64,000 nucleotides of DNA from Eupeodes corollae (Eukaryota > Arthropoda > Insecta > Diptera > Syrphidae). The stretch spans positions 139,292,153 through 139,356,152 of the forward strand of contig NC_079149.1 of assembly GCF_945859685.1 (NCBI RefSeq). Direction: 5' to 3'. Below are positions 39,770-51,250 of the stretch, one piece after another. The notes beneath the pieces were generated by a model. That model was not told where the DNA came from. It did not search any database and saw nothing but the letters and a program-made list of their open reading frames with translations. Within the stretch, counting starts at the first letter, position 1, and every line of letters starts with the position of its first letter. Position numbers and translations under genes: made by a program.

Positions 39770-39812
39770 GCGACACCGACACCGATACCGACAGCAACAG
39801 CGACTTCATATT
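39770..39812. repeat. imperfect GC-rich microsatellite (CGACAC / CAGCAA)
   Basis: An imperfect run GCGACACCGACACCGATACC continuing into GACAGCAACAGCGAC inside the long intron. It lies in a ~220 bp stretch (39590-39812) that is noticeably richer in G+C than the flanks and contains ACCGGC blocks. The function is unknown; it could be part of an alternative first exon or promoter. Confidence 0.5.
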
Positions 39813-40778
39813 CTTACATATTTTATTTATTTGTTCTCTTTGAAACTGTTTGTATGCGAGTATTTATTTTGAATCTACTCAGAGTATTTTAAAAAATAAG
39901 AGAATTAAACGTAAAAGCTACGAGTATTGTGAATTTTCTATATTATAAGTAGTACCTATGTATATGGAAGTTATAAAAATAAAGGGAGTTTTATTTTGAT
40001 ACATTCTGTAGATGGTATCTATAGGACAAGTTTTGGAATTGTGAAAAAAGTCAATCAGGCCTAACATCATGATAAAAAATAAGTCTCGCAAGTCTGCTTA
40101 CAGAAGGGAGATCGAAATTTAAGAATAATGGTAACACCGTTATAATCTATTTCTAGAAGGATTCTGATAGGATCCTTATTTGTGTAATAATCTCAAAAAC
40201 TTTTTTCCAAGTAGGAACTAAATACCTAGCTATACATTCTATGAAGTTTTGACCACAAGAGAAAGTTTATGAAATCGGACAATCGTTATGAATTTCTTTT
40301 AGAATTAAAATGGTAGGATTTTAAAATCAAGAGACCACTGTTTTTCACGGATACCTAGTCCTAATTCAAGAATTTAATTCTGTCTTAGGTACCTATAAAG
40401 ATCTTGAATCATAAAACAGTTTATCTTTAAATTATAAGGTAAACACTAAACATATATAGTAGGTTCATTATTATAAATAAATATAATCACTGAACATGTT
40501 AGTACCTCTTTAACCAATATATAGGTTAGGTACTCAAGTTTCAAGTAAACCTATTTATTTCAAGCTTTAAACATTTAATTATTTTCTCTTACAAAATAGA
40601 AGAGATGTTTGTTCTAGACAGTAAGGAAAAAGCTTTGTATTTCAACATACGAATATATCCAGGCTTGCCAGATTTTTGTGAGCTTATATCACAATTTATT
40701 TATTTTAACCCCAAAATACAGCAAAACTACACAAGAAAAAACATTTCTTTTCTCATTTCTTAACAACAAATTTTGATA

Positions 40779-41044
40779 GGAAAGTTTAAAATCATTTAAG
40801 ACAGAAAAACAAGTATTTTTAAAATTAAAAATGTTTTATTAATTTGTTAATAATTGTTAGTAAAATGCTTCTTTGTAAGAAGTTACTTCTTTTCAACCTC
40901 AATTGAAAATTGGAAAGTTTAAAATCATTTAAGACAGAAAAACAAGTATTTTTTAAATTAAAAATGTTTTATTAATTTGTTAAAAATTGTTAGTAAAATG
41001 CTCCTTTGTAAGAAGTAACTTCTTTTCAACCTTTATTGGAAATT
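40779..41044. repeat. 133 bp tandem duplication, two copies
   Basis: Copy 1 (40779-40911) and copy 2 (40912-41044) both run from GGAAAGTTTAAAATCATTTA through AACTTCTTTTCAACC-type sequence, with only a handful of differences (for example CTTCTTTG versus CTCCTTTG, and AATTGAAAATT versus TATTGGAAATT). Each copy holds a short inverted repeat around CTTTGTAAGAAGT(T/A)ACTTCTTTTC. The two copies are head to tail with no spacer, so it is a recent tandem event. Confidence 0.9.
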
Positions 41045-43713
41045 TTTCGTACATACTAGAATTAAAGGCTTCTAGTATATTTGGGTTTGGAAGACAGTTA
41101 ATATTTTCTTGACATAGAAATGAATCCTAATCCGCAAAAGAAGTTATAAAACTTTGGCTCTTACCATTCATGCAGGAAATAGCTATATTTTTACAATTCC
41201 ATTAGTTACCGGGAAGGTTGGTGGACTTAGAGCAAACTAATTGAACTCTAAAAATAAGGATTCACCATTTGAAAAACTCGTCTTTAACTTCTTAGGATAA
41301 GACTTTTAACCCAGGTGACAATTATTATGAGTTTATTCCATTGAACTTCTAAATTTCAAGTTATTCATACAGAGGAAGCAAGTCAAGTAATCAAGCTGAT
41401 TCGGTCGAAGTTTTAGAATGAAGAAAACAAAGTATCCAATATCTCACATAAATATTTATATACCGATATTTAGGAAACAAATTATACGCGTTTTGTGATA
41501 CATCGTGCAATCTGGCAAGCCTGCCTACATCTTTTAGGTTCTCCCTACTTTATGTATAAATGTATGTAGGTACGTATGTATGTATAGGGGAGATACTCCA
41601 CCTCACACAATCAGGGGTTTACAAGTCTAGTGTAAACATATATTAATTGTTATGGCTATGGGTGCTGCGTGCTGAATGATGATGTCATTTTATTTATGGA
41701 AGAAGAAAACTGAAACATCGATCCGCATATGTTTTGTTGAGTTAATAACGTCTTAATGGTGAGGTTTTGTATTTTTTAGACATCCAGACAGACGTATAAC
41801 AAGACTTAATAAAAAATTAATTGATACATACATTTGTTGAGTGGGTAAGCCTTCGCTAAAAGCGCAAAATGTCCGTGACTGCGGCCTGTGCTGTGATCTG
41901 GTAATGTTTTGCACTTTTCACAGACATAATACCTAATCGTACATGAGGTCAGTGAGATTTTGGATCTACTGCTGTTTAAAAGAATGTAGAATAGGAATGC
42001 CTATACCCATGAGATGCAAGATCACTGTAGTACTCTTTAGCGCCAGCTGATCATAAACTATATTTCAGCAATATCGAATGTTAATCTGTCTTGTATGTAA
42101 TTATACTTACATGTTGTTGATAAAAATCAATTTCAACGTCTCAACAAATAATGCCACACCTTACTTTTCTATCAGGGTCATAACTGTATCAGCCGTATTA
42201 ATGAAACAGGGCCCTCGCATACGTGAGAAAATACTAGTGATGTAAAAGCAATTTATTCAAGTGCAGATCACTGTAATGAGATCACCATTTTTGCGACTTT
42301 ATTTGCCTGTGTTTTTTTGTACCTGCGAGGTGTACAAGATCAGTTAGAAAATGACTTTAATTGGAATTTCCCAAGATCAATTAATAAACATCGCAAAAGT
42401 CGCTCAGAAGTTCACATTCTCGTTTAACATCAGCTGATATACTATTGATAAGAATATTTTAAAAATTGTTGAAGATAACTCATTGTTCTGTTTTACTAGT
42501 TTACAAGGTAAATGTAGGTAGAAAATCAAGTTAAAAGTCACAGAAAAAAGATGTTTTCAAGAATTTGAGAAATACTTATAAACAACTTTTTGCGGCTCCA
42601 CAAAGCTATGAAAAAAAATGAAAAAAGAAAAACTATCAGAGCAACGAATCATAACTGAAGTGGTTAATTCTTTATTTTGCCCTAAATATTCTTCTTAGAC
42701 ATCGGCTAAAAAAAGCTATGCATACTGAACAAAACAAAAACTGACAAGGACACAAAAATCGAAGCTATCCATGAGGTCTAAGAAAATATTTTACTAAATT
42801 TGTTGCTGTATTAACTAGCACTTCTATTCCAAAGCTGCTATCAAATCAAAATTCAAAAATGGTAATGGAGAAAACTAAAGATATTGAGAATTACATTCTA
42901 GCAGAGCTCCTTTTTGTAACCTATTCTTTATTACTTAATCTAAGCAAAACTCAAAATTTCAAACTCAAAAACGAAATGGCTTACAGATAACAACTCTTTT
43001 CGGTTAAATGGATGGCCTGAATCTAGTGATGGACAGCGTACCATCAGGATCTTTTTTGTCATTTAAAAACGTATCATTATTTTCCATATTTATAAAATTC
43101 TTTCAAAATATCTACAAAAATACCTCTTAGTTGGAACTACTAATCATAAAATTCTGCAACAAAATCATCGAACTTCTAGATATAGATCCTTTTTGACAGA
43201 TTTAAAAAGATATGCATAAATACAAGAAATAAAAATTATTAAAGTAATATTTATGTAAGAACCACAAAAACTGACATATGAAATGTCGTAAAATTCACTA
43301 CAATTTTATTTAAAGAAATTCAAATTTCTTTTGTGTTCTATGTGTCCATTAGTTAAAACAAAAATTTAAGAACTTCCTGTACTCACAAAATTCATCAATA
43401 AATAAAAAGCAAAAACTTCTGTCAATCAGATGTCAAAATATATTTCATGTGGCCTGATTTAAAGCACAAAGAACAAAATAAAGTCAATTTTAAATGCTGA
43501 ATTTATTTTTTAGAAGGATAGCTTCATGCGTATGTATGTACATATATTTAAGTATGAATTTTTATTTATAGTGTTACTAGACAACCGGACCAAATGATGC
43601 TGGGGCTTAATTGAAATATATTATCAATACTTAAATAAGTAAAATTGTTACGTAGATACCGAACTTTGGTTTGAAATTTTAAACATCGAGTTTCATTTTA
43701 TTTATAAATATAT

Positions 43714-43930
43714 ATCCGTGGCGTATTTCGTAGGACTATCATGCCAGAGGTCTTGGGTTTAATCACTGCCTGTTCCTTTTAAAGTTTTTTTTTCAAGGGT
43801 ACTACTTCCCAAAATGGCAAAATCCTCCAAGAGTAATTCTGGTCATAAACAGTGCTTTCTCAAATTAGCTACAGGCTCCTTCTAAGTCACTAGAGCCTAA
43901 TTCTCAACGGAATATTGCGCCGATGATTTA
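43714..43930 (+). mobile_element. SINE copy ending at the Tc1-like element
   Basis: A second copy of the tRNA-like SINE: B-box-like CTTGGGTTTAATCACTGCC (about 43752-43770), the T-run spacer, CTCCAAGAGTAATTCTGG, TGCTTTCTCAAAT, AGTCACTAGAGCCTAATTC, and the end TTGCGCCGATGATTTA. It lacks about 60 bp of interior present in the other copy. Its TA-containing tail abuts the left end of the Tc1-like element, so that element most likely inserted into the SINE tail. Confidence 0.55.
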
Positions 43931-45237
43931 CAGTTGTGTTCATAAAAATAGCAGGGCTGGTCAAATTTTATTAGATTGTCAATTATTTAAATAATGGAAA
44001 TTCTTACAAAAAAAATTACCATGTAACTAGCATCTAACGGTCTTTCGTATTTATATTAGAGACTTTTAGCTTGAAGTTATACCCTACTTTTCCGCTGAAC
44101 ATAAATTATTTCAAACTTTCTGGATATAGAGTGTTCATAAAAATAGAAGTGCTTTTGATTTTATTATTAAAAAGTGTTAAAAATTCACCTTTTTTTATTT
44201 TTCGTTAAGTTAATATTTTATATATAAAGTTTTAAGTATTTGTAACATACTAGCATATCAAAAATTAATAAAAATTAGCTCAAAAATAAACAATAGGACG
44301 GTCAAGACACAACACCGAAGAAATTCGAAAACTTATTAGAAAACTGCGTTTGGAGGGAAAAATCTACCAAAATATTCAAGACAGCCAAGGCTGCTCACCA
44401 AAAATGGTCAGTAACGCCTTAAAATGACAAAACAAACCGAATCTAGGCCCAAAAAGGATGACACTGAAAGAACTGACACAAAAAATATTCAGTTAGCAAA
44501 ACAGCACCCTTTCAATTACCAAAATAAGAAATGGACTTCAACTGTCTGTTAACCCTGTCACAATACGAAGATGTCGTTTATAAGCGAAGTCCACGCAAGG
44601 TACCATTCTTGACGAAACGGCATGTGGGCAAGAGAATGGAGTTTGTTAAAGCGCATAGAGATTAGGCAAAAGAGAAATGAAGGAAAGTTCTGTGGAGCGA
44701 TTAAAGCAACGTCGTCCTGTTTGGGTCCAAGGGTCGTCGGGAATATGTGACAAGACCCTAAAATGCAGCAATCGATCCACGGTACACTATAAAAACAGTG
44801 AAGTGGAAATTTGTTGGGGGATGTTAAGAACGCTGTTCATAAAGCAAAACCCAAGAATTCGAAAGAATTGCTTGATTCGTGGAACGCAATACCAGTCGGG
44901 AGGTGTCAGGTTTTAGTGGACTCGATGCCACGAAGATGCGAGGCAGTCATAAAAAACAATGGTTATCCAACAAAGTACTAACATTATTTGTATTCTTTCA
45001 TATAACTTGTTACAGTTTGTCTTACTTCTTACGTAATAGATCCAGTACTTTGTCATGCACTGCTATTTTTATGAACAGCCATTTATTTAAAAAATTAATA
45101 ATACTTATTTTCTGTTTCTATGAATAAAATATTTTAGTTTGTTATTAGAAGTTTAATGAAATATATTATTATAACGTTGATATTGAAGGCCTTTTTGTTT
45201 TATTTGGAGAGCACTGCTATTTTTATGAATACAACTG
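43931..45237 (+). mobile_element. Tc1/mariner-like element with IR/DR ends, internally deleted
   Basis: 1,307 bp bounded by inverted termini CAGTTGTGTTCATAAAAATA... (43931) and ...TATTTTTATGAATACAACTG (45237), with TA on both sides (43929-43930 and 45238-45239), the signature target duplication of Tc1/mariner transposons. Each end carries a second inner copy of the GTTCATAAAAATAGxAGTGC motif (44133-44152 and, inverted, 45057-45076), giving the IR/DR layout in which the transposase binds two sites per end. The interior transposase is broken. Both ends look intact, so the element could in principle be moved only by a transposase supplied elsewhere. Confidence 0.88.
44290..44985 (+). pseudogene. 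Tc1-like transposase remnant
   Basis: Fragments in several frames inside the element: an N-terminal helix-turn-helix region (GRSRHNTEEIRKLIRKLRLE, then CSPKMVSNALK) near 44296-44420, a middle piece (KVPFLTKRHVGKRMEFVKAH) near 44597-44660, and a C-terminal piece (LDSWNAIPVGRCQVLVDSMP, then AVIKNNGYPTKY) near 44870-44980. Stops and frameshifts separate them, and most of the catalytic DDE region between about 44665 and 44865 is missing or unrecognisable. The protein is not functional. Confidence 0.8.
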
Positions 45238-45991
45238 TATGTATGTATATTGTTTTTGCGCAAGATGCATACCAAAGACAATTATGCGATTTGATCGAAA
45301 TTTTCTATTAATGTGAAAAATCATTCAATTTGTTTTTTTTTTGATTTTTGATTTTAACAAAGTACGCCCAAGAAATATCAAACAAACTCATCACATAAAA
45401 TTTCAAATACCTGCCCACTATGAAATTTATTGAATAAACTTGGGCTTTACTTAAAATAACATTAAATTAAATATTTGTTTCACGAAGAAAAACTTAAATT
45501 GGTACTGCAATAATTTACTGAACATTAAATTGTGACGAAATCTGTCTCTCGTATTTTTTTCAATATTCAAAAAGAGTACGTTCGTATTACATAATTCCTT
45601 AAATTTGCTCGAAGGGCATACTTTCGAAAATTTTAATTTCATATCTAATATGTAAACAGTCGACAAGTCTTAAATAATTACGAACAATGGAGTCTTAAAG
45701 GTATTTTAGGTCATAATCAATTCCCTTACTTTTAAAATGTATGTTTTTGGTTGGACAAAGTACTGAAATCACCATCTTCTCTTGTTTTGAAAAATTAACT
45801 AACAAAAAAGTTAGAAAAGACTTAGAATATTATTGGGATCATTACACATGAAATTTGAATATTCAGTTTCTGGAATTCTGTGCTTAAAAGTTCTTTCTTA
45901 ATATAAGTTTCAAAAAATTATAGTGTTCAACATGTTTCCAATTATTGAACATTTAATCACACAAAATGAAGTAATAATAAATAAAACTTAC

Positions 45992-48777
45992 CTCAATGTT
46001 CCCAATAGCATGTGTTAATTTTTGTATGTTGAAGTGCACGCCAGCCAAATTGGTGACGGGTTCGTCAGCAAAACTTGTTCGTTCGATATATGCTCTGATT
46101 TTCTCACAACCTTGATTATATATCTTCCAACGTTCGGATTCCATTTCAAGTTCATTTTGTTGGGCTTTAGCTGCAGCCAATGTATTCTGCAACTTCTTCT
46201 GGAGCTCTTGTAATTCCCTAGACAACTCATTTTGTTCAAATGTACTCAATGAAGGCCAAATCTTGTCCGCAGCCTCTTGAATGTCCTTATGAACCAAATT
46301 CCTGGCTGTCGACTCATTACCAAAAAAGTTTTTGTGCTCCTCCAAATGTCGTAATAGGTTTTCGTAATCGATTCCGTGCTGTACGTTCTGAAGACGAGTT
46401 TCTGCTTCATGCACCCAGGAATTAAACTTAGCAATCAGTTCCATGTATTCAATACGACTTGCTTTGTTGTTCGTAAGGTATTTCAAACGTTCATCAAGTT
46501 CATTTGGTAAAATTGTCATCAAAGATCGGGCTTCCGAAAGCATTTCCAAAAGTGAGCTCGGCATTCCAACTTCCGATTGAACTTGATTAGTAATTTTAAT
46601 TAGTTTATCGAGGTTCTGTTTGATTTGTTTTGATAGGTTATTGTGTTTTTGAATCTCATGCTCAACTGAGTCTGGATCCCTATCTAATAGAGGTCGGGAC
46701 TTAACTTCACCTTCAATACTGTGCAACCAATCTAAGACCTCCGATAGTTCTGCGGCCATTTTTTTATGATGTTCTAATTGATTTTGATGCTTTTGTCGCT
46801 GTGTCTCAACTGCTTTACGTAGATTCTGCAGTTGCTTCTTGAGAGATTGAAGTTGGTCAGTAATACTATTTCTATCTGCAGCGGTTCCCTCTGAAGCGAT
46901 TTTCTGGCCCTTGTCCGTGGCGGAAGCAAGGAGCGCCTCACACTCTTGAATTTTCACAATTACATCATCATACTTCTTAATTTTCTCTTCCAGGTCATCG
47001 GGTGAGTTTTCTATATCGGTTATTACTTCGGTATATTTCATTATGAACATAATTATTTGATTAATTAGAGCGATGAACTGCTCACGAAGCATCAATAATT
47101 GCCGCAAATGCGCAAGTTGATCCTCAATCAATTTGATCATATCGTCTTGTTGTGAAATAATACTTTGTAGTTCTGGTAAATCGTCAAATTCTAGGTCACC
47201 CATGTTTTGTTTACTATCCTTCAATTCCTTCAGTATGCCTTCATAAGCACCCAGCAGATCCTGAACATCTTCAATTTTACTGCCAATTGGTTTGTTCAAA
47301 TCTCGCAAGCGTTGTTGTACGGCACTCAGGAATTGCATGCAATCAGCTAGTTTACTCTTCGCATCCTTGTACTTTTTGATGTTGTCCTCCAAATTATTCA
47401 CACGATCATTAATGGTTTGTGTTATTTTGCCAAAACGATCTTTCAAGCTCTTTAATTCATCGTTAAGCTTAAGTTTATCTGGGTTGCTAAGTGATGGTGA
47501 AATGCCTTTTCCTTGCTCGGCGACATCGTTCATAAAACCTCCCATTTCGGTCGCTTTCTCAGCCAAGTTTTTGTAGTTGCTCAATTGTTCTTCAAGAATT
47601 GGAAGGCTTGAAGTACGGATTTCGACAGACACGGTAGTTTCAACTTCATTTAACCAATCGCCTACCTTCTTCATTGCATTTTCCAAATTTCGTCTGTTCT
47701 GCAAGAGATCAACTAAAACCTTCATACGCTTGGAATTCTCATCTTTCAATAGTTGATTTTCACTTTCTATTTCATCTAATATTTTTTGAAGCTGGACTTT
47801 TTCCTCTTCTGGGCAATCCTTCATGATATTATGAGCTTGACGAACAACATCATTGAGAAGACCTTCATTGAAATCTTTTATGTCATCATCGTGTTTTTTA
47901 TTGATTTGAATTTCCTTCTCAACATTGGCCGATGATAGTGGGTGATGTCCTGGCTGTTTACGAATTTCGGCTAGTTTGGATTTTAACCATGCTCGAGTTT
48001 TTTCAAGGTCCAACTCTAAAGCTCTCCTATTCTTTGCCGCTTCTAAGGCTCTTTCCATTTCGTTTTTCAACAAATTGGACAAATTTTTATGATCTGTTCC
48101 GAAATTTCTTAAAGCCGATACAAGCTGTGTGTATTCAACAGGTTCTAACTCTGGTTCAAGATTAGAAGTTCGTTTTTCAAGGGACTCCGCAAGAGATAAT
48201 TTAGCTTCAGAATCTTTCATCATTCCTTTGAGTTTTTGCTGTCTAGCTTCAGCGCTTTTCACTGTATATCCTATTGGTGGAGGAGACTGTAACTCAAGAA
48301 TTTTTTCTTTCACCCAATTTTGCAACTGATCGATTTCAGCCTTGGCTGCTTCAACATTTTTGTTAGTAACATCTAAAAGCTGAACCTTTCGATCTATTCT
48401 TTTGCCTAAGTCATTATATCTTCGATCCAAAGATTTCATTTGTTCCTCTACTTGCTGACCATCAAGATTGCTAATGACTTCTCCAATCGCTGCAGATTTA
48501 GCTTTCAGATCCTGAATTTTAAGTGGTCCATTCGTTTCATACTCTTGCTTAAGCTCTAAAATGGCAGCCATTTTTTGTCCACAATTTAGGCCACTTCCCT
48601 TATCAAGAACATCCATACGCTTTATAAGCGATTCAAACCATGATTGTACTTGCTGCATTGCCTGGCGGTAATCATCAATGGTGTTTTGCCCACTTTGTTT
48701 TTTAGCTATGGCATTCATCAGCTCACTTTCTAGCTCATCTAGCTGATTTTCGAGGTCTGTTGTATCACCATCAGCGA
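45992..48777 (-). CDS. Msp300: Msp300 exon, ~928 codons, spectrin-repeat rod
   Basis: Acceptor TTGTTTGCAG precedes 48777 (phase 1: T|TC gives F before ADGDTTDLENQ), and donor GAG|GTAAGT follows LTHAIGNIE (phase 0). The frame is uninterrupted, with about eight to nine spectrin-type repeats. Typical anchors include QQVQSWFESLIKRMD, QLQNWVKEKILELQ, KTRAWLKSKLAEIRK, KVGDWLNEVETTV, VLDWLHSIEGEVK and KFNSWVHEAETRLQ. No enzymatic or actin-binding motif is seen; the segment serves as a long flexible rod. It is followed by the 7 kb transposon-bearing intron. Confidence 0.93.
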
Positions 48778-48834
48778 CTGCAAACAATTTAATAATTATT
48801 GGAATTCACTTAATGGAAAAATATTATAACTTAC

Positions 48835-49072
48835 ATGATCCAGTCATATCGGTCAAAAGTTGAGAGCGTTTATTTTCAATTGTATTAAGAAGATCATTCA
48901 TAGCAGTTAACTCTTGCTTAGCTGCCTCTGGACGTAGTTTACACGGCCGTGATAACCAATCCGATACTGAATTCTCTTGCTTCTTAATCCAGTCCTGAAG
49001 TTCCGCTCTCTGTTTTTGCTGCTGCTCTAGCTCACTAACTGATTGTGTCAATCCACTTAAATGAGATTGAAT
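48835..49072 (-). CDS. Msp300: Msp300 exon, ~79 codons, spectrin repeat segment
   Basis: Acceptor TTTTTTATAG precedes IQSHLSGLTQSVSE (phase 0), and donor T|GTAAGT follows LLTDMTGS (phase 1) to join the exon at 48777 across a 57 bp intron. It contains the spectrin-like RAELQDWIKKQENSVSDWL. Its phase-0 start accepts either the exon at 49566-50708 or the candidate alternative first exon at 49292-49432. Confidence 0.88.
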
Positions 49073-49291
49073 CTATAAAAAAGAACAATCAAATATACGA
49101 GCACATCAAAACATTATCTAAACTATGTTCAAACTTAAGTGGTATAAATGAATGCAATAAAAATAGTTGGAAAATACTCTTTACTTCTAAAGAAGATTCA
49201 AGATATCGATGGAATAGATCTTTATGAAAAACCAAAGCCTCATGTAAAGCACCGTGCAAGTACCTTTCACTGCTAATCCTTTCCAACTCAC

Positions 49292-49432
49292 CTTAGTGTC
49301 TAGAGCATCAAGCTTAGTAAAATTGCTGCTTTGATTTAGATTAGGATGTTTGTACAGAACTTTAACACGATTGCAGGAGTTTGGATCTAGCACTGTGGCT
49401 TTCGAAGAAGGTTTTATTTGCGAAGCCTTCAT
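49292..49432 (-). CDS. Msp300: candidate alternative first exon or cassette exon of Msp300
   Basis: A 47-codon frame starting with ATG (MKASQIKPSSKATVLDPNS and onward) ends at a strong donor, AAG|GTGAGT, in phase 0, exactly the phase needed for the exon at 49072. The sequence is basic and not spectrin-like at its start. No good pyrimidine-rich acceptor precedes the ATG, although ATGAAG|GCT could serve weakly. Skipping it joins 49566 to 49072 in frame. I therefore read it either as the first coding exon of a short isoform with an internal promoter in the ~130 bp upstream, or as a cassette exon. Confidence 0.5.
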
Positions 49433-49565
49433 TACATTTAAGTTCGAATATTAATCAAAATAAAAAGAATTATATTTGGGTGGAACGTGATTAGAAAACA
49501 ACACTTTTACTTAAATTAGGTTACATACGAGTGTGTATGTTAATAAAAATTTCGAAATATCATAC

Positions 49566-50708
49566 CTGATCGAGAAGATCCTCTAGCTTGGCTCTTACAA
49601 TCAGTTCCTTTTCTGGAATGGGCTGCATTGCAGTTTCTAATGGAGAACTTGGGCGGCTGATTGATGCAGTTGCCGCCTCACATGCTTGCACGGCCAAGGC
49701 AAGTCGAGACTTTTCTTGTTGCAATTTATTGTGCAGTGATTGTGCGTGTTGGAGCTGTTTCTTTGCCATTTCTAGATTGGTTGCTGGAACATCTAATTCA
49801 TTTTGAATAACTGGTTCATATTCGTTTAGATTGGCCATAATGCTACTCAAAGTATCTTCGTAGTCCTGGAACTTGGCCAAAGACTCATGCAGACGATTCT
49901 TTATCTGCACTGAAGTGTGAAGAAGGGAGTTGTAGCTGTCTTGAATGTTGTTGAGTTGTTCTTCAACGATTCCGCGAATGGCAGGGGTTTTTGGTTCATA
50001 TCGTTTTATCTGTCCTTGTCCCTTGGCATTTAGGTCATCCAAGGTTGCGCGATATTTCTGAATTTCATCTAACAAAGCTTCGTGTTGATTGATTTGTTCT
50101 TGAGTTTGTTCCCTATTCGAAATGAAAAGAGAATTATGTGCCATCAATTGGAAGGATATTTGAAGTAGCCATTTTTCAACATCTTGTAGTGACTGATGGT
50201 ATGTATTGTAGTCAATTATTTCTGACTCCAAGAACTTGATTCGATTAGCACAATCAGATTTGGTTTTTTCAAAGCGACTTAATAAACCACGAACTTCTTC
50301 AACCTCAGTTCCCAGTTCATTTGCTTCAACCATTATATTTTCAAAATCTGGATTCTTTTGTTTAATATCGTTTTGTAAGTTCTTGAATCTTTCCAAAATG
50401 GTTTTCATTTCACTGAGTTCACCCTTGGTATCTGGTGTTGGCTTCAATGAACTTTCAGTATCTTCCAACCATTTGATAAGCTTTCCCTTGTTTGCTGAAA
50501 AGTCACGCCAGCGCGTCTTTGCTTGGTGAAGATTACTTAACTTTTCTTGGACATTCAAACCTAACGTGTCCCAATCTTCGCGAATTTTCGTCATTAAATC
50601 TCTAAGCTTTTCTTGTTGCTCTTCTGGAGTTATGTTACTTGCTTTGTTGTAGGCATCTTGAACCATGTTAAGCAAATGTTGACCTTCAGGGAGACGTGAA
50701 TTTAACGA
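49566..50708 (-). CDS. Msp300: Msp300 exon, 381 codons, spectrin-repeat rod
   Basis: Acceptor TTTTTCCTTAAG precedes SLNSRLPEGQHLL, and donor CAG|GTATGA follows LEDLLDQ; phase 0 on both sides. Three to four spectrin-type repeats, with anchors RWRDFSANKGKLIKWLEDTE and SLQDVEKWLLQISFQL. The C-terminal end (SISRPSSPLETAMQPIPEKE) has a proline/serine break in the helical pattern, a likely hinge between rod segments. Confidence 0.92.
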
Positions 50709-51038
50709 CTTAAGGAAAAAAAAAACAAAATATTTAAATTTAAATTTTAATCACAATTTTAATAATAATAAGAACAACTAAGAGAACGCTAAAGACCGTC
50801 AATTTATAAATCAATTAGTGAGATTATTTTTATTATGTTTGACAACTCATGGGGCTCTTTATTTATTAAGAAATAAAGCCACATAACCGAAATTATTATA
50901 TTTGATATTTAATGCTTTTGTAAGCCATATATCCTTTTGACGTTTCTTAAGCAAAACAACCCAAACGCAAAATCATGACGAAAAGCATGAGACAACAAAG
51001 TAGTCTACATTCCTTGAAAACTAAAGTTCAATACTTAC
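50709..51038 (-). other. intron, 330 bp, nothing recognised
   Basis: AT-rich intron with canonical ends (GTAAGT after 51039, CTTAAG before 50708). I see no element, repeat or RNA gene in it. Confidence 0.8.
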
Positions 51039-51199
51039 ATTTACTGTTTCTAATTGTTCGGCAATTGCATTTGTATCCCCTTCACATGTGCACTCATTCA
51101 GTACATCATTTGCTTTTATAATCCAAGCATCCATTTCGTTCTTATAGTTGAGGAACTCTGTATGATCTGACAGGTTCTTCTCAATTTTTGCTACAAGTC
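51039..51199 (-). CDS. Msp300: Msp300 exon, ~53 codons, spectrin repeat segment
   Basis: Acceptor TTCTTACAG precedes GA|CTT GTA (phase 1 entry), giving LVAKIEKNLSDHTEFLNYK then MDAWIIKANDVLNE, a typical spectrin-repeat helix with its tryptophan. Donor AAT|GTAAGT ends it in phase 0 after LETVN. It is too short to stand out as a long frame, and is supported by splice sites and exact frame continuity on both sides. Confidence 0.85.
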
Positions 51200-51250
51200 C
51201 TGTAAGAAGAAATTTAGTTTGTTATTACTTTTATAACTTATTGAATGAAC

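Larger units (their letters stand above)
38951..45991 (-). other. 7.0 kb intron with SINE, Tc1-like element and tandem duplication
   Basis: A second long intron of Msp300. It holds a GC-rich patch with a CGACAC/CAGCAA microsatellite (39590-39812), a 133 bp tandem duplication (40779-41044), a SINE copy (43714-43930) and a Tc1-like element (43931-45237). The remaining sequence is AT-rich with short accidental frames. Confidence 0.7.

Noticed and set aside
41565..41588. GTATGTAGGTACGTATGTATGTATA run considered as a functional repeat or Z-DNA site
   Set aside because: It is a short imperfect GTAT microsatellite of a kind common in fly introns; nothing further supports a function.
45451..45666. 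71-codon minus-strand frame just downstream of the rod exon donor
   Set aside because: It lies in the intron after a strong GTAAGT donor, has no spectrin features and no matching acceptor phase.
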